Source: Citrobacter sp. R56 | Lineage (GTDB): Bacteria; Pseudomonadota; Gammaproteobacteria; Enterobacterales; Enterobacteriaceae | Reading direction: 5' to 3' | Assembly: GCF_016811995.1 (NCBI RefSeq) | Contig: NZ_CP069159.1 | Span: 558,001 to 622,000, forward strand | DNA: 64,000 nt | Shown here: positions 1 to 10,867 of the stretch, piece by piece | How positions within the stretch are numbered: the stretch's first letter is position 1 | Layout: every line of letters starts with the position of its first letter | Notes under the pieces: generated by a model | Databases searched by the model: none | What the model saw: only the letters and a program-made list of their open reading frames with translations | Told to the model about the DNA's origin: nothing | Position numbers and translations under genes: made by a program

Positions 1-128
1 TACGCGGTAAAGCGCGTCGTTGCTGTCGATGGAGGGAATCATAAACGTGGCTAATGACAATTGTTAGCAAGGAAAACTGTCAGTATTTTTCAAAAAATTT
101 GAGTGATGCGCAGAAGAAAGGGTGTGTA

Positions 129-154
129 GCCTGATAAGCGAAGCGTTATCAGGC
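129..154. repeat. REP-like palindrome downstream of yqjK
   Basis: Imperfect inverted repeat: GCCTGATAAGCG, a short loop, then CGTTATCAGGC, with one unpaired base in the stem. The sequence style is that of enterobacterial REP elements found between genes. It lies 17 bases beyond the yqjK stop and has no T run, so it is more likely an mRNA 3'-end stabiliser than an intrinsic terminator. Bases 1-128 hold no gene I can support. Confidence 0.6.
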
Positions 155-170
155 TTGAGGTGTGGCAAGG

Positions 171-470
171 TTAATCGCGTAAATGCTGCTGCCGTAGCGT
201 CGACTTAACCAAACGCCAGGCGCTCCAGAGGCCGAATCCTCGTTTCGTCCAACGCACCAGCCTGTTGGGGTGACGAAGTGTCCAGATGGCCATCACGCTG
301 CTGCCCACTAGCGCCCATGAGCGTAGATTGAGCAGCGTGTTCCAGCCGCGATCGTACGTACGGGTGGTTTCAAGCCAGTCCCGGCGACAGACAGACAGAT
401 CTAACCTTTGCTGCTGGATCTGACTAAGCAGGATGGCCTTACGCTTTTGGCGTTCGACTTTGCTGCTCAT
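171..470 (-). CDS. yqjK: YqjK-like family protein
   Basis: 99-residue basic protein, last gene of the yqjC-D-E-K cluster. It starts inside the end of yqjE (4-base overlap), so translation is probably coupled. The sequence has many Arg and Trp residues and one weakly hydrophobic stretch around residues 45-65 (WALVGSSVMAIWTL), suggesting loose membrane association. The family has no assigned function. Identification rests on size, sequence resemblance and position next to yqjE and yqjD. Confidence 0.85.
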   Translation of the reverse strand: MSSKVERQKRKAILLSQIQQQRLDLSVCRRDWLETTRTYDRGWNTLLNLRSWALVGSSVMAIWTLRHPNRLVRWTKRGFGLWSAWRLVKSTLRQQHLRD

Positions 471-865
471 CGGGGATCATCCTCAAGGATTTGTCTGTCG
501 TTCGCCAGTTCGCGTCGTGTGTGGCGCAACAAGGTAGAGCGACGCGCCTTGCGTAACGTCCAGATTCCGCCGATCAATGCCATCACCAGCAGCACCACTG
601 TCGTGGCGATCATGACATTGAGGCGATACTGAGGATCAACGGCCCAGATGATCAGAATCATCAGGCTCATCAGACCGAAAGCGGCAAACAGCATGGTGAG
701 ACCCAGCATCAGCAAAAGCTGGATGAGATTTGCTTTTTCTTCTTCCAGCTCAACAACAGCCAGTCGCAAACGGGTCTCCACCATCTCAACGAGAATAGTG
801 ACAATTCGCTGGCCAATCCCCAGAACGCTTTTACCCGGTCCTGGTGTTTGATGGGAATCCGCCAT
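467..865 (-). CDS. yqjE: YqjE inner-membrane protein (phage holin family, DUF1469)
   Basis: 132 residues, starting MADSHQTPGPGKSVLGIGQR as in E. coli YqjE. A longer reading from 934 would overlap yqjD and is rejected. There is an amphipathic helix (MVEMVETRLRLAVVELEEEK), then two membrane helices, LLLMLGLTMLFAAFGLMSL and a second rich in V/L/M near residues 75-95, forming the holin-III-like fold of this family. The start lies just upstream of the yqjD stop, so the genes are co-translated. E. coli YqjE and YqjD are linked to stationary phase; the precise job of YqjE is unknown. Confidence 0.88.
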   Translation of the reverse strand: MADSHQTPGPGKSVLGIGQRIVTILVEMVETRLRLAVVELEEEKANLIQLLLMLGLTMLFAAFGLMSLMILIIWAVDPQYRLNVMIATTVVLLVMALIGGIWTLRKARRSTLLRHTRRELANDRQILEDDPR

Positions 866-867
866 CA

Positions 868-1173
868 TTAACGACGCGTCAGCAGTACGCCCAGCACGAC
901 ACCTACTGCAGCGCCGATGCCGACGCCCGTCCACGGATTTTCACGCACATAGTCATCGGCGCGGGCCGCAGCTTCACGGGTCTGTTTTGCAATCGCGTCT
1001 CCGGTTTCTCCCAGACGATGGCGGCTTTCTTTCAGCGCGCGCTCGGCTTTGCTACGAATCTTACTCAGCTCTTCTTTTGACTTATCGCCAGAGGAACTGA
1101 GCACCTCTTCAAGCGTATCGGCCAGGGATTTCAACTCAGCGCGCAGATGTTCCGTAGTGTTATCATTCGACAT
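868..1173 (-). CDS. yqjD: ElaB/YqjD/DUF883 membrane-anchored ribosome-binding protein
   Basis: 101 residues. The N-terminal two thirds are a charged helix (LRAELKSLADTLEEVLSSSG, then KSKEELSKIRSKAERALKES). The C-terminus is a single Gly/Val-rich membrane anchor, VGIGAAVGVVLGVLLTRR, ending in the Arg-Arg typical of the family. In E. coli YqjD binds 70S and 100S ribosomes in stationary phase and places them at the inner membrane, with ElaB and YgaM as paralogues. That role is known for the family; the match here is essentially over the full length. Confidence 0.92.
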   Translation of the reverse strand: MSNDNTTEHLRAELKSLADTLEEVLSSSGDKSKEELSKIRSKAERALKESRHRLGETGDAIAKQTREAAARADDYVRENPWTGVGIGAAVGVVLGVLLTRR

Positions 1174-1214
1174 AGTTTTCTCCAGGTGAGTGAGTAGTGA
1201 TTGTTACAGATAAA

Positions 1215-1583
1215 TCAGTAGTCGCGAGCTTCCAGTTTTTTCAGGTCTTCCTGAGCTTCCGCAAGCTTATGTTCGCGTTTTGCAATCTTATCCGCATCGC
1301 CTTTTTGTTTCGCCTCTGCTAAGTCACGCTGACGCTCAGAGATCTCTTTTTTCTGTTCTGAGATTTTTTTCTCATGGTCAGCACGCAACTGACTGTCGCT
1401 ACAGTTTGCTCTGACTTCACTGAGTGCTTTATTCAAACCGTTGATGCGGTTCTGGTTGTTGTGCTTCTCGGCATAGCTGATTTCCCGCTGAATATCCTGC
1501 TCTTTTTCCTGACAGAGGGTGTTGGCGTAGCTGCCTGCACTGAGCGTGAAAAGGGTAATAGCTAAAGCAATGCGGTATTTCAT
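1215..1583 (-). CDS. yqjC: YqjC periplasmic DUF1090 protein
   Basis: 122 residues starting MKYRIALAITLFTLSAGSYA, a Sec signal peptide with a likely cut after SYA. The mature part is a long charged coiled coil (residues about 50-118) rich in Lys, Glu and Gln, with one Cys in the first helix and one near ANCSDS that could pair. The start at 1583 is chosen over an upstream ATG at 1598 because the signal peptide begins there. It is the first gene of the yqjC-D-E-K cluster. Family function is unknown. Confidence 0.9.
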   Translation of the reverse strand: MKYRIALAITLFTLSAGSYANTLCQEKEQDIQREISYAEKHNNQNRINGLNKALSEVRANCSDSQLRADHEKKISEQKKEISERQRDLAEAKQKGDADKIAKREHKLAEAQEDLKKLEARDY

Positions 1584-1646
1584 TCTTGAACCTTCCATTG
1601 TGACTCGTACCCATTTTTCGGGCGCGATGATCCAAATAACAAAGCG

Positions 1647-1663
1647 GCGGGTAATGTACCCGC
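1647..1663 (-). terminator. Probable terminator of yqjA-mzrA
   Basis: Perfect 7-bp stem GCGGGTA / TACCCGC with a 3-base loop between mzrA and yqjC. Read on the minus strand it is followed by a moderately T-rich stretch (CGCTTTGTTATTT). It would end the yqjA-mzrA transcript before yqjC. Confidence 0.45.
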
Positions 1664-1730
1664 TAACTTAATCATAGCCAGTAAACAGCGAAATCACCAA
1701 AGTGAGTGATATGATTCGGATTGTTTGAAA

Positions 1731-2114
1731 TTATCCGAAGCGAAGCGGGGTATCTCGTAAACGGGAAATCCACTGCACCGCTGAGTTTTGGCCATCTTGT
1801 TGGGCAATGATGTAGCCACGGGGCAACGTTCTGACTAACACCGCCCGGGCGGCCGCGCTTTGCGCGTGAGAGTCGAATGTGATCAGTAAGGTGTCGTTAT
1901 GCGGGGTGATGCTTTTGAAACGAATACCATTGGCATCCAGATGATGCCAAATTGAAAAACCATCCGGCATGCTGGCACCCTGAGTAATTGCGCGGATAGC
2001 CAGCGTCGACTCTTGTTGACGAATCGCTGACCACACCAGAATCAGTACGGTCAGCAGCACCAAAAATGAGGTTGTCCAGCCCAGTTGTCGAAGCGTCAGG
2101 CGTGGTTTCAGCAT
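1731..2114 (-). CDS. mzrA: MzrA, modulator of EnvZ/OmpR
   Basis: 127 residues: short basic N-terminus, one signal-anchor helix (GWTTSFLVLLTVLILVWSAI), then a small periplasmic alpha/beta domain. In E. coli MzrA is a small inner-membrane protein that binds EnvZ and connects the CpxA/R and EnvZ/OmpR envelope-stress pathways. ATG at 2114 gives the usual 127 residues; a GTG directly before it at 2117 abuts the yqjA stop, so the genes are translationally linked. Promoter control is probably through yqjA; CpxR control is known in E. coli but I did not find a clear CpxR box. Confidence 0.92.
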   Translation of the reverse strand: MLKPRLTLRQLGWTTSFLVLLTVLILVWSAIRQQESTLAIRAITQGASMPDGFSIWHHLDANGIRFKSITPHNDTLLITFDSHAQSAAARAVLVRTLPRGYIIAQQDGQNSAVQWISRLRDTPLRFG

Positions 2115-2117
2115 CAC

Positions 2118-2780
2118 TTACCCTCGATTACCGTATTTCTTTTTCCACACCACGACCAGCGAACCTCCCAGCCCAAATACCAGCAGGACCACGGGAAGTA
2201 ACATCAAGCACGACATCAACTGATCTTCGTACTTCAGGAAGACGGGCGTTTTGCCCAGCATGTAGCCCAGGGTGGTCAGTATCAGCACCCACAATAAGCC
2301 GCTCATCCAGTTGAAGAACTGAAAACGTGCATTATTGAGGCCGGACAAACCGGCGATGGTGGGCAGTAATGTACGCACAAAGGCAATAAAGCGGCCGACC
2401 AATAATGCCGATAAGCCATGCTTGTGGAAAAGGTGGTGCGCGCGTTGGTGATAGTGCGCCGGTAAATGAGACAGCCAGTTCTGTACGATTCGGGTGTTGC
2501 CTAACCATCGACCCTGTATATAGCTGACCCAGCAGCCTAAGCTGGCGGCGGTGGTGAGTAACAGAATCGTTTGTGGGAATCCCATGGCGCCTTTTGCAAT
2601 GAGTACGCCGACCAAAACCAACAGGCTGTCGCCAGGCAAAAAGGCAGCAGGAAGCAACCCGTTTTCCAGGAACAAAATCATAAACAAGACTAAATAAAGC
2701 ATGCCAATCATCGAAGGGTTGGCCAGTGTTTCAAAGTCCTGCGCCCAGAGGGCATGCAGCAATTGGGTAAAAAGTTCCAT
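2118..2780 (-). CDS. yqjA: YqjA, DedA-family membrane protein
   Basis: 220 residues with several hydrophobic helices and the DedA signatures: [16 protein letters not shown] in the first re-entrant half and [19 protein letters not shown] in the second, including the conserved Arg and Pro. In E. coli YqjA is an osmosensing, proton-dependent transporter-like protein needed at alkaline pH and partly redundant with YghB; the DedA family is now tied to phospholipid flipping. The frame runs without gap into mzrA. Confidence 0.93.
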   Translation of the reverse strand: MELFTQLLHALWAQDFETLANPSMIGMLYLVLFMILFLENGLLPAAFLPGDSLLVLVGVLIAKGAMGFPQTILLLTTAASLGCWVSYIQGRWLGNTRIVQNWLSHLPAHYHQRAHHLFHKHGLSALLVGRFIAFVRTLLPTIAGLSGLNNARFQFFNWMSGLLWVLILTTLGYMLGKTPVFLKYEDQLMSCLMLLPVVLLVFGLGGSLVVVWKKKYGNRG

Positions 2781-3126
2781 TCAGTATTCCTGGAGAATCG
2801 GTTATCGTCATGCCGGTTTTCTGGAGTTTGCAACATTGCGACATTCTTCGTTTTTTGTATGGGTCGCTGTAGGGTGCAAAGTCACGGGCTTGCACAATTC
2901 ATTGTTAAGTTATGAAGTAAGCAAGCACTAACACACATAATTTAAAAAACATCTAAGTGTAACAAAGGTCAACGTAGTCCGTTATAGAAATTGCCGTCGA
3001 TACACGCTGATTTTGCTTATCGCAAAGGAGGGTGGCGAGAGGATTTACACAGGCTGACACTTTATACCTTCCGCTTACTGAATACCGCAGACAGGCGCAT
3101 TGCCGCGCCTGCCGAAGTCAGAGTGT
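2781..3126. other. yqjA promoter region and exuR 3' region, no gene
   Basis: 346 bases without a supportable gene. The half next to yqjA is AT-rich and should carry the yqjA-mzrA promoter. At 3092-3111 a stem CAGGCGC / GCGCCTG lies 16 bases past the exuR stop and may act as its terminator, though its T run on the minus strand is weak. Confidence 0.5.
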
Positions 3127-3903
3127 TTATTTTGCGCCGTTGGCCGCAGTATCGAGATGAACCACGGGATTTTCCGCAAAAAGATAACGGTCGGCGTTGA
3201 ACTCAAAATCGTCGCTGGTTTCATTGAATAACATCTGTTTTGTATTCTCAAGATGCTGCCACATCGCCAGTTTGGCCGCGTGGGGATCTTTGCGAATCAG
3301 CGCTTTCAGGATCTGATCATGGTCGTCGCACCAGTTATCCACAGTGCGGAGATCGATGTGATCGTGAAGTTTCTTCCAGTAGGGGTTATGCACGCGCTGA
3401 GTCCACATTTTCTCAACGATAGCGGCCAGTGCGGTATTTTGTGTGGCCAGTGCGACCTGAACATGAAACTGGAGATCCCACTCGGAGTCGCGGAAACATT
3501 TTTCGTTACGCGCATTCTCCTGAATTTGCATCAATTTCATGATGTCTTGTTTGGTCACCTGGGTGGCAGCAAATTCGGCAATATTACTTTCGATGAGTTG
3601 TCGAGCCTGGAGCAGTTCAAACGGACCATAGCTGGCGAACTCAAGGTTTTCATCTGGCGTAACATATTGCTTTGGCTGGTTCGAAACGACGTGAATACCA
3701 GAACCTTTACGCACTTCTACATAGCCTTCAACTTCCAGCATGATGATGGCTTCGCGAACCACAGTGCGGCTGACATTCTTTTCATCGGCAATAAAACGTT
3801 CTGCAGGCAGTTTTTCGCCCACGAGATAAGCGCCTTTTTCGATACGCTCTTTAAGGTCAGCAGCTAATTGTTGATACAAACGTCGTGGTTCGGTGATTTC
3901 CAT
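3127..3903 (-). CDS. exuR: ExuR, GntR-family repressor of hexuronate genes
   Basis: 258 residues starting [20 protein letters not shown] as in E. coli ExuR; an in-frame ATG at 3918 is ignored. N-terminal winged helix (residues about 8-75, with the FadR-type signature [20 protein letters not shown]) and a C-terminal all-helical FCD effector domain that binds metal and ligand, with Asp/His residues in ESNIAEF and [10 protein letters not shown]. It represses exuT, uxaCA and related hexuronate genes and is released by hexuronates. Its targets are the adjacent exuT and uxaC-uxaA. It is transcribed separately from exuT, whose terminator lies between them. Confidence 0.95.
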   Translation of the reverse strand: MEITEPRRLYQQLAADLKERIEKGAYLVGEKLPAERFIADEKNVSRTVVREAIIMLEVEGYVEVRKGSGIHVVSNQPKQYVTPDENLEFASYGPFELLQARQLIESNIAEFAATQVTKQDIMKLMQIQENARNEKCFRDSEWDLQFHVQVALATQNTALAAIVEKMWTQRVHNPYWKKLHDHIDLRTVDNWCDDHDQILKALIRKDPHAAKLAMWQHLENTKQMLFNETSDDFEFNADRYLFAENPVVHLDTAANGAK

Positions 3904-3977
3904 ATGCGCTCCAGGCATGATACGGCAGGCTACATTTGTTATACCACTTTTGCGAGTCTGGCTCCACTTGTACTGAT

Positions 3978-4004
3978 GAAAAAGCCGCCTGTGAACAGGC
4001 GGCT
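3978..4004 (-). terminator. Intrinsic terminator of exuT
   Basis: Stem AGCCGCCTG / CAGGCGGCT (9 bp, loop TGAA on the plus strand). On the minus strand it is followed by TTTTTC. It sits 31 bases past the exuT stop and upstream of exuR. Confidence 0.85.
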
Positions 4005-4035
4005 GTGGCGGTAATTGATGACAGATTGTGTTGGG

Positions 4036-5337
4036 TCAATTTTGCGGGGCAGGTTCATTGAGCGATTCGCCTGAACCTGAATCGTCCGCCGATTTGTTTT
4101 GCAACACGGTCCAGATGACCAGCGCGCCCAGCAGGTCGAACACCGCCAGCACCGCAAACAGCGGGCTAAAGCCAATGGTGTCGGCCAGTGCACCAACCAC
4201 CAGCGCAAACATCGTACTCGCCATCCAGGCGGACATCCCGGTCAGGCCATTTGCCGTCGCTACTTCGTTACGACCAAAGACGTCCGAAGAGAGCGTAATC
4301 AGTGCGCCGGAAAGCGCCTGGTGAGCAAAGCCGCCGACGCAAAGCAGCGCGATGGCGGCATAGGGGCTGGTAAACAGGCCGATCATGCCCGGGCCAATCA
4401 TCAGAAATGCGCCCATGGTGACGACCATTTTACGGGAAACGATCAGATTCACGCCAAACCAGCGTTGGAACAGCGGCGGCAGATAACCCCCAACGATACA
4501 GCCCAGATCGGCAAACAGCATTGGCATCCAGGCGAACATGGCGATCTCTTTCAGGTTAAAGCCGTAGACTTTAAACATGAACAGCGGGATCCATGCGTTG
4601 AAGGTACCCCAGGCTGGTTCAGCCAGGAAACGCGGCAGTGCAATACCCCAGAACTGGCGGTTACGCAGGATCTGGCCAACGGACATTTTCTTCGCCGCCC
4701 CCACCTGGTGCTGTGCTTCCTGGCCATTAATGATGTAGTCACGCTCTTCGTCAGACAGCTTTTTCTGATCGCGAGGATGTTTGTAGAAAACCAGCCATGA
4801 CATCGCCCAAATAAAGCTCAGCGCGCCGGAGATAATGAACGCCATTTGCCAGCTGTGCATGACGATCGCCCAGACCACCAGAGGCGGAGCTATCATCGCG
4901 CCAATCGAGGAACCGACGTTGAAATATCCCACTGCAATGGAGCGTTCTTTTGCCGGGAACCATTCAGAACTGGCTTTCAGACCTGCCGGGATCATGGCAG
5001 CTTCTGCGGCACCGACGGCACCACGCGCCAGGGCCAGGCCGCCCCAGCTTCCTGCCAGCGCTGTTGCACCGCAGAAAATGGCCCACAGTACGGCGAACAT
5101 CGCATAGCCCACTTTCGTACCGAGTATATCCAGGACGTAGCCCGCGACAGGTTGCATAACGGTGTAAGCAGCAGAATAGGCTGCGATGATATAGGAGTAC
5201 TGTTGGGTGGAGATGTGTAACTCTTCCATCAGCGTTGGCGCAGCGGCCGCAACCGTGTTACGTGTCAGGTAACCCAGCACGGTGCCTAAGGTCACCAGTG
5301 CGATCATGTACCAACGTAACCCTTTAATTTTACGCAT
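4036..5337 (-). CDS. exuT: ExuT, galacturonate/glucuronate proton symporter (MFS)
   Basis: 433 residues, about 12 membrane helices, major facilitator superfamily, anion:cation symporter (ACS) branch. The start MRKIKGLRWYMIALVTLGTV is preceded by GAGG at good spacing, so an ATG four codons upstream at 5349 is less likely. Residues such as RNTVAAAAPTLMEEL in helix 1 and NVGSSIGAMIAPPLV in helix 5 match ACS transporters. It imports aldohexuronates for the uxaC/uxaA pathway transcribed in the opposite direction. Confidence 0.95.
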   Translation of the reverse strand: MRKIKGLRWYMIALVTLGTVLGYLTRNTVAAAAPTLMEELHISTQQYSYIIAAYSAAYTVMQPVAGYVLDILGTKVGYAMFAVLWAIFCGATALAGSWGGLALARGAVGAAEAAMIPAGLKASSEWFPAKERSIAVGYFNVGSSIGAMIAPPLVVWAIVMHSWQMAFIISGALSFIWAMSWLVFYKHPRDQKKLSDEERDYIINGQEAQHQVGAAKKMSVGQILRNRQFWGIALPRFLAEPAWGTFNAWIPLFMFKVYGFNLKEIAMFAWMPMLFADLGCIVGGYLPPLFQRWFGVNLIVSRKMVVTMGAFLMIGPGMIGLFTSPYAAIALLCVGGFAHQALSGALITLSSDVFGRNEVATANGLTGMSAWMASTMFALVVGALADTIGFSPLFAVLAVFDLLGALVIWTVLQNKSADDSGSGESLNEPAPQN

Positions 5338-5812
5338 GTAAAGCCTCATCGTTTTGTTATTTCCGCAAAAAATGCGGCTATCCTCCTGCTCGGGGCGGAG
5401 GATGTTCTTTAACGAAAGGGGGGTAGCCGTAAAATGAGATACTCCCCGAACCTTGCCATTTAAGTGATCGTGCTAATTCGGTTTCCGTACCGATTAATCC
5501 GAGGGGGAACCCTCGATATTTTTATATTCAGTCGGTTTATATATCGCGACGAAAAAAAGATAACTTGTCATACAACTTCAAAGGGTGAGTGACATCACAA
5601 AAGTATGAATCTTCGCAGGGGTATTATTTTGATTCCACGAAGCCAGTGCTGGTGCGGCCTGGAGCACTGTTTACTCCGTAAAGGGGAATTTAATTGTTTA
5701 GGTTTATTGATCTATCTCACGAAAAATTCTTCAGTGACTGGAAATTGGTGTGATAACTTTGCAGCATCTAAACATAAGCAATCTGACGCACTCGTTGAGA
5801 GGAAGACGATAA
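5338..5812. promoter_or_regulatory. exuT/uxaC divergent control region with CRP sites
   Basis: 475 bases, no gene. GGTGA-N6-TCACA at 5584-5599 is a near-consensus CRP site; a second weaker one (TTGATCTATCTCACG) lies at 5707-5721. ATTGGTGTGATAACT near 5744-5758, just upstream of uxaC, resembles one half of the ExuR operator palindrome (ATTGGTATACCAAT) with a poor second half. The layout fits CRP activation and ExuR repression of both genes. Operator placement is inference from the family. Confidence 0.65.
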
Positions 5813-7225
<1,413 letters not shown>

Positions 7226-7238
7226 GGTCTGGGTTGAT

Positions 7239-8726
7239 ATGCAATACATCAGGATCCATTCGCTGGATAACGTTGCAGTTGCCCTGGCCGATTTGGCGCA
7301 GGGCACAGAAGTCAGCATTGATAGCCACATCGTGACGCTTGGTCAGGACATTGTCCGCGGACATAAATTTGCGTTAAGCCAGATCGCAAAGGGCGAAAAC
7401 GTTATTAAATATGGCCAGCCGATCGGTCATGCTCTGGCGGACATTGCGGCGGGGGAGCACATTCACGCCCACAATACCCGTACCAATCTGAGCGATCTGG
7501 ATACGTATCGCTATCAACCCGATTTTCAGGCCGAAGAAGCACAGCCTGCCGATCGCAATGTGCAGACCTATCGCCGCGCCAACGGCGAGGTGGGTGTGCG
7601 CAACGAATTGTGGATTTTGCCGACGGTCGGCTGCGTGAACGGTATTGCACGCCAGATCCAGACTCGCTTCCTGAAGGAGACCAACGACGCCAAAGGTACT
7701 GACGGCGTGCATCTCTTCAGCCACACTTACGGCTGCTCTCAGCTGGGTGACGATCACATCAATACCCGCACCATGCTGCAAAATATGGTGCGCCATCCGA
7801 ATGCCGGAGCGGTGCTGGTGATTGGCCTGGGCTGTGAAAACAACCAGGTGGATGCCTTCCGCGAAACGCTGGGTGAGTTTGATGCCGATCGCGTTCACTT
7901 TATGATCTGTCAGCACCAGGACGACGAAGTGGAAGCGGGCCTCGAGCATCTCCATCAGTTGTATAACGTGATGCGTCACGACAAGCGCGAACCGGGCAAA
8001 CTGGGCGAACTAAAGTTCGGTCTGGAGTGCGGGGGTTCAGATGGCCTGTCTGGCATCACTGCCAACCCGATGCTGGGACGCTTCTCCGATTACGTGATTG
8101 CCAATGGCGGAACGACCGTATTGACGGAAGTGCCGGAAATGTTTGGCGCAGAGCAATTGCTGATGACGCATTGTCGTGACGAAGAGACGTTTGAAAAACT
8201 GGTCACCATGGTTAATGACTTCAAACAGTACTTCATTGCGCATAACCAGCCGATCTACGAGAACCCGTCACCGGGCAACAAAGCGGGCGGTATCACTACG
8301 CTTGAGGATAAATCGCTGGGCTGCACCCAGAAAGCGGGGGCCAGTCAGGTAGTGGATGTGCTGCGCTACGGCGAGCGTCTGAAAACGCCGGGCCTGAATC
8401 TGCTGAGCGCACCGGGTAATGATGCTGTCGCCACCAGTGCGCTGGCGGGGGCTGGCTGTCACATGGTGCTGTTCAGTACCGGTCGCGGCACGCCTTACGG
8501 CGGCTTTGTACCGACGGTAAAAATTGCCACGAACAGCGAGCTGGCGGCGAAGAAAAAGCACTGGATCGATTTTGATGCCGGGCAACTGATCCACGGTAAA
8601 GCGATGCCGCAGCTACTCAATGAGTTCGTCGATACGATCGTTGATTTTGCCAATGGTAAGCAGACCTGCAATGAGCGTAATGACTTCCGGGAACTGGCGA
8701 TCTTTAAAAGCGGCGTGACGTTATAA
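7239..8726 (+). CDS. uxaA: UxaA, altronate dehydratase
   Basis: 495 residues. N-terminal SAF domain (residues about 1-90, with VIKYGQPIGHALADI), linker, then the UxaA C-terminal dehydratase domain with conserved Cys and His residues (GCSQLGDDHINT, GLGCENNQ, GGSDGLSG). It dehydrates D-altronate to 2-keto-3-deoxygluconate using iron. Second gene of uxaCA and followed by a strong terminator. Confidence 0.97.
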   Translation: MQYIRIHSLDNVAVALADLAQGTEVSIDSHIVTLGQDIVRGHKFALSQIAKGENVIKYGQPIGHALADIAAGEHIHAHNTRTNLSDLDTYRYQPDFQAEEAQPADRNVQTYRRANGEVGVRNELWILPTVGCVNGIARQIQTRFLKETNDAKGTDGVHLFSHTYGCSQLGDDHINTRTMLQNMVRHPNAGAVLVIGLGCENNQVDAFRETLGEFDADRVHFMICQHQDDEVEAGLEHLHQLYNVMRHDKREPGKLGELKFGLECGGSDGLSGITANPMLGRFSDYVIANGGTTVLTEVPEMFGAEQLLMTHCRDEETFEKLVTMVNDFKQYFIAHNQPIYENPSPGNKAGGITTLEDKSLGCTQKAGASQVVDVLRYGERLKTPGLNLLSAPGNDAVATSALAGAGCHMVLFSTGRGTPYGGFVPTVKIATNSELAAKKKHWIDFDAGQLIHGKAMPQLLNEFVDTIVDFANGKQTCNERNDFRELAIFKSGVTL

Positions 8727-8744
8727 AACGATCGCTTTAAAATT

Positions 8745-8783
8745 GAAACGGCGTTTCATATAATGAGGCGCCGTTTCTTTTTG
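8745..8783 (+). terminator. Intrinsic terminator of uxaCA
   Basis: Stem GAAACGGCG / CGCCGTTTC with a 15-base loop, followed by TTTTTG. It ends 20 bases before ygjV. Confidence 0.85.
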
Positions 8784-8803
8784 CCTGTCTACAGGGACTC
8801 TTC

Positions 8804-9358
8804 ATGACCGCGTATTGGTTGGCTCAGGGCGTTGGCGTCATCGCCTTTCTGATTGGTATTACCACCTTTTTCAACCGCGACGAACGTCGTTTCAAACTGC
8901 AACTTGCTGTCTATAGCGCCACCATTGGCGTGCATTTCTTTTTGATGGGGGCCGCCCCAGCCGGGATGAGTGCTGAACTGAACACCGTACGTACGCTGAT
9001 TTCGATGTATACCCGGCGGCTTTGGGTGATGACCGTTTTCATCGTGCTCACGTTGGTTCTCGGCCTGGCAAAACTGCAACATGCGATGGAACTGTTGCCC
9101 ATTATGGGCACGCTCGCCAGCACCTGGGCGCTGTTTCGCTGTAAAGGATTAACCGTGCGTTGCGTGATGTGGTGTGCCACGGCCTGTTGGGTCATTCATA
9201 ACTTCTGGTTGGGATCGATTGGCGGTACGCTTATTGAGGGCAGCTTTTTGGTGATAAATGGTCTCAATATCATCCGCTTCAGACGTATGCAAAAACGCGG
9301 TATTGATCCTTTCAGAATGGAGAATGCAGCGTCGCAGGAAAACCCCTCCGCACGTTGA
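8804..9358 (+). CDS. ygjV: YgjV, YgjV-family inner-membrane protein
   Basis: 184 residues with about five hydrophobic helices (e.g. WLAQGVGVIAFLIGITTFF; VMTVFIVLTLVLGLAKL). E. coli YgjV is an inner-membrane protein of unknown function that sits in the same place between uxaA and sstT. Its last codons lie inside the hairpin that terminates sstT from the other strand. Confidence 0.9.
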   Translation: MTAYWLAQGVGVIAFLIGITTFFNRDERRFKLQLAVYSATIGVHFFLMGAAPAGMSAELNTVRTLISMYTRRLWVMTVFIVLTLVLGLAKLQHAMELLPIMGTLASTWALFRCKGLTVRCVMWCATACWVIHNFWLGSIGGTLIEGSFLVINGLNIIRFRRMQKRGIDPFRMENAASQENPSAR

Positions 9359-9370
9359 CGGAGGGGGAAG
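9343..9370 (-). terminator. Intrinsic terminator of sstT overlapping the ygjV 3' end
   Basis: Stem CCCCTCCG / CGGAGGGG, 8-base loop. On the minus strand it is followed by TTTTCC. The ygjV stop codon is in the loop, so one hairpin ends both convergent genes. Confidence 0.75.
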
Positions 9371-9373
9371 AGA

Positions 9374-10615
9374 TTACCCGCGCAGTGCGTTGTTAGCCAG
9401 ACGTTCGTCTTCTGCCTGGCAGGCTGCTGCGGTGAACAGGACGTCAGTCGACGAGTTCAGCGCCGTTTCGCAGGAGTCCTGCAGTACGCCGATGATGAAG
9501 CCGACGGCAACCACCTGCATGGCAATATCGTTAGGAATACCGAACATATTGCACGCCAGCGGGATCAGCAGCAGAGAGCCACCCGCCACACCCGACGCAC
9601 CACACGCGCACAGCGAGGCAACCACGCTCAGTAACAGCGCTGTCGGGAGATCCACCGGAACGCCTAACGTGTTAACCGCGGCCAGCGTCAGGACGGTAAT
9701 GGTGATCGCCGCTCCGGCCATATTGATGGTCGCGCCCAGCGGGATAGAGACGGAGTAGGTATCCCTGTCCAGGTTCAGCTTTTCGCACAACGCCATGTTT
9801 ACCGGGATATTGGCGGCTGAACTGCGGGTAAAGAAGGCATAAACGCCGCTTTCACGCAGACAGGCCATGACCAGCGGATACGGGTTACGGCGAATCTTCC
9901 AGAATACCAGCAGCGGGTTAATGACCAGCGCGACCAGCAGCATACAGCCAACCAGTACGACCAGCAGTTGCGCGTAGCCCCAGAGCGTTGCAAAACCGGT
10001 CGTGGCGAGCGTGGATGACACCAGCCCAAAGATACCGATAGGGGCGAAACGGATAACCAGTTTCACCATGAAGGTCACGGCGTTTGCCATGTCATTCACG
10101 AGATTTTTTGTCGTCTCATTACCGTGGCGAAACGCAAAGCCCAAACCTACGGCCCAGACCAGAATACCGATGTAGTTTGCATTGAGCAGGGCATCAATCG
10201 GGTTGGTGACCATGCTCATCAGCAGGCCGCGTAACACTTCTACAATGCCTGAGGGCGGTACGATATCCCCAGCGCTGGTGGATAAATGCAGCGTTGACGG
10301 AAAGGCAAAACTGAACACTACTGCCGCCAGGGCAGCAGAAAATGTGCCCAGAAGATACAGGAACAGAATCGGACGGATATTGGTTTTCTGACCCTGCTGG
10401 TGATTGGCGATAGACGCCATAACCAGCGTTAGCACCAGGACAGGGGCAACGGCTTTCAGGGCGCCAACAAACAGCGTTCCCAGCAGACCCGACGCTTCTG
10501 CCGCAGGTTTAGATACCAGAGCCAGCAAAACGCCGAGCACTAAACCTACGAGGATTTGTTTTACGAGACTACCTTGCGACAGGCGCGCAAGCAGGCCTGA
10601 AGTTGATGACTTCAT
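9374..10615 (-). CDS. sstT: SstT, sodium:serine/threonine symporter
   Basis: 413 residues, dicarboxylate/amino acid:cation symporter family. The start at 10615 ([20 protein letters not shown]) has AAGGA well placed; an ATG ten codons upstream is not needed. Signature segments: [20 protein letters not shown], the unwound helix [20 protein letters not shown] and [19 protein letters not shown] in hairpin 2. In E. coli it takes up serine and threonine with Na+. Confidence 0.95.
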   Translation of the reverse strand: MKSSTSGLLARLSQGSLVKQILVGLVLGVLLALVSKPAAEASGLLGTLFVGALKAVAPVLVLTLVMASIANHQQGQKTNIRPILFLYLLGTFSAALAAVVFSFAFPSTLHLSTSAGDIVPPSGIVEVLRGLLMSMVTNPIDALLNANYIGILVWAVGLGFAFRHGNETTKNLVNDMANAVTFMVKLVIRFAPIGIFGLVSSTLATTGFATLWGYAQLLVVLVGCMLLVALVINPLLVFWKIRRNPYPLVMACLRESGVYAFFTRSSAANIPVNMALCEKLNLDRDTYSVSIPLGATINMAGAAITITVLTLAAVNTLGVPVDLPTALLLSVVASLCACGASGVAGGSLLLIPLACNMFGIPNDIAMQVVAVGFIIGVLQDSCETALNSSTDVLFTAAACQAEDERLANNALRG

Positions 10616-10835
10616 GGAGATTTCCTTAAGTGATATTGCGTCCATCCTGGAACGTACTCTTTGTTACGTTTATGCCCGGATGTAATAAATGTTTGCCTGA
10701 GTGAGTATAAGGAAAGATGCGCTCTGGGGAAGCGTAAAATGCTGAAATTTACGTGTCGCATCATATTTTTTAACTATTTGTTTACGTATTGCCAGGGGGC
10801 GCTACGTTTGTCGGTCTGCGGAACGCATTTTTGCT

Positions 10836-10860
10836 GGCCCGGCAGGCATACTGCCGGGCC
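10836..10860. terminator. Strong hairpin downstream of alx
   Basis: Perfect 11-bp stem GGCCCGGCAGG... / ...TGCCGGGCC between the end of alx and the start of sstT. No T run follows on the minus strand, so termination would be Rho-dependent or processing-linked. The rest of 10616-10867 is the sstT promoter region. Confidence 0.4.
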
Positions 10861-10867
10861 ATGGAGG

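Noticed and set aside
1-42. Minus-strand ORF beginning MIPSIDSNDALYRV at the left edge
   Set aside because: Only 14 codons are visible, no ribosome site precedes it, and I do not recognise it.
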